DNA from: Portulaca oleracea | Taxonomy: Eukaryota > Streptophyta > Magnoliopsida > Caryophyllales > Portulacaceae | Direction of reading: 5' to 3' | DNA: 64,000 bases | Assembly: GCA_029582165.1 (NCBI GenBank) | Contig: CM055887.1 | Coordinates: 13,009,190-13,073,189 of the forward strand | Part shown: piece after piece, positions 63,927 through 64,000 of the stretch | How the letters are laid out: every line of letters starts with the position of its first letter | Position numbering within the stretch: the first letter of the stretch is position 1 | The notes under the pieces: generated by a model | Told to the model about the DNA's origin: nothing | Seen by the model: the letters and a program-made list of their open reading frames with translations, nothing else | Database searches by the model: none | Made by a program: the position numbers and the translations under genes

Positions 63927-64000
63927 TTGGGATCCTCAAAACCTTCTGGTTGTGTCATATACCCCTCTTCTTCCAGAAAACCATTTAGGAAGGCGATTTT
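63927..64000 (-). pseudogene. Copia reverse transcriptase fragment (probably Copia-4)
   Basis: The minus frame reads KIAFLNGFLEEEGYMTQPEG, followed by FEDPN: the conserved TAFLNG-LEEEIYM-QPEGF motif of Copia RT. It is interrupted at the CACTA terminus and continues beyond the window. Confidence 0.88.

Larger units (their letters stand above)
50822..64000 (-). mobile_element. Copia-4: minus-strand Ty1/Copia element, broken and running off the window
   Basis: Pieces in minus-strand order: reverse transcriptase start (64000-63927), then CACTA and Ath-3 insertions with loss of the middle of pol, RNase H (54411-54315), a Tat-family solo LTR, RNase H end (52826-52566), a long 3' non-coding part, purine tract and LTR. 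Order and orientation agree, so I infer one element; that the RT at the window edge belongs to it is inference. Confidence 0.65.

Overview
This window is plant nuclear DNA, from an angiosperm and probably a eudicot. Evidence: a class I KNOX homeobox gene end, a plant nuclear-type tRNA-Asn gene, captured fragments of plant nuclear genes (PPR, Fes1-like), Cassandra 5S-bearing LTR DNA, and Mutator, hAT, CACTA, mariner, Copia, Gypsy and L1-type elements. Apart from the KNOX end and the tRNA, almost everything from 3.6 kb onward is transposon sequence.

Layout. 1-3.3 kb: last two exons of a SHOOT MERISTEMLESS-like KNOX gene (+), with a complete tRNA-Asn(GUU) gene antisense in the intron that splits the homeodomain. 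3604-4720: a Pack-MULE carrying an exon-1 fragment of a Fes1-like Hsp70 nucleotide-exchange factor. 5390-49476: one old Copia element (Copia-1) whose two ~300-bp LTRs lie 44 kb apart because other elements entered it. Its gag is split by a fold-back MULE (6027-9252), which holds a Pack-MULE with a PPR fragment, which in turn holds a 698-bp MITE. A second MITE sits in the same fold-back arm. A Cassandra solo LTR (9848-10139) splits the zinc knuckle, and a 35-kb Tat/Ogre-like Gypsy element (Tat-1, 10192-45400) follows 50 bp later. Inside Tat-1, the left LTR contains Copia-2 (10962-26824), whose left LTR contains Copia-3 (11081-21011), whose left LTR contains a LINE. The gag region of Tat-1 contains a hAT MITE and the Athila-like element Ath-1 (29676-38043). 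The right LTR of Tat-1 contains the young, non-autonomous Ath-2 (38196-44606, minus strand). Many of these insertions are supported by target-site duplications readable by eye, which gives a relative order of events.

49.5-64 kb: a degenerate minisatellite, a mariner-type MITE, and a minus-strand Copia-4 (50822 to beyond the window end). Copia-4 is broken by a Tat-family solo LTR (52827-54314), a truncated Athila-like Ath-3 (54412-60007, minus) and the right end of a CACTA element (terminus at 63926).

The Gypsy elements here carry no reverse transcriptase: Ath-1 and Ath-3 keep only gag-protease and Ath-2 only a gag-like ORF. All three share ordered, evenly spaced non-coding blocks upstream of the 3' LTR, so they look trans-mobilised. 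A near-palindrome built on ACGG(A/T)CCGT recurs upstream of TATA-like boxes in LTRs of unrelated Copia and Gypsy families. I consider this the most unusual signal in the window. All alignments were done by eye; boundaries supported by target-site duplications are good to about a base, others are approximate.
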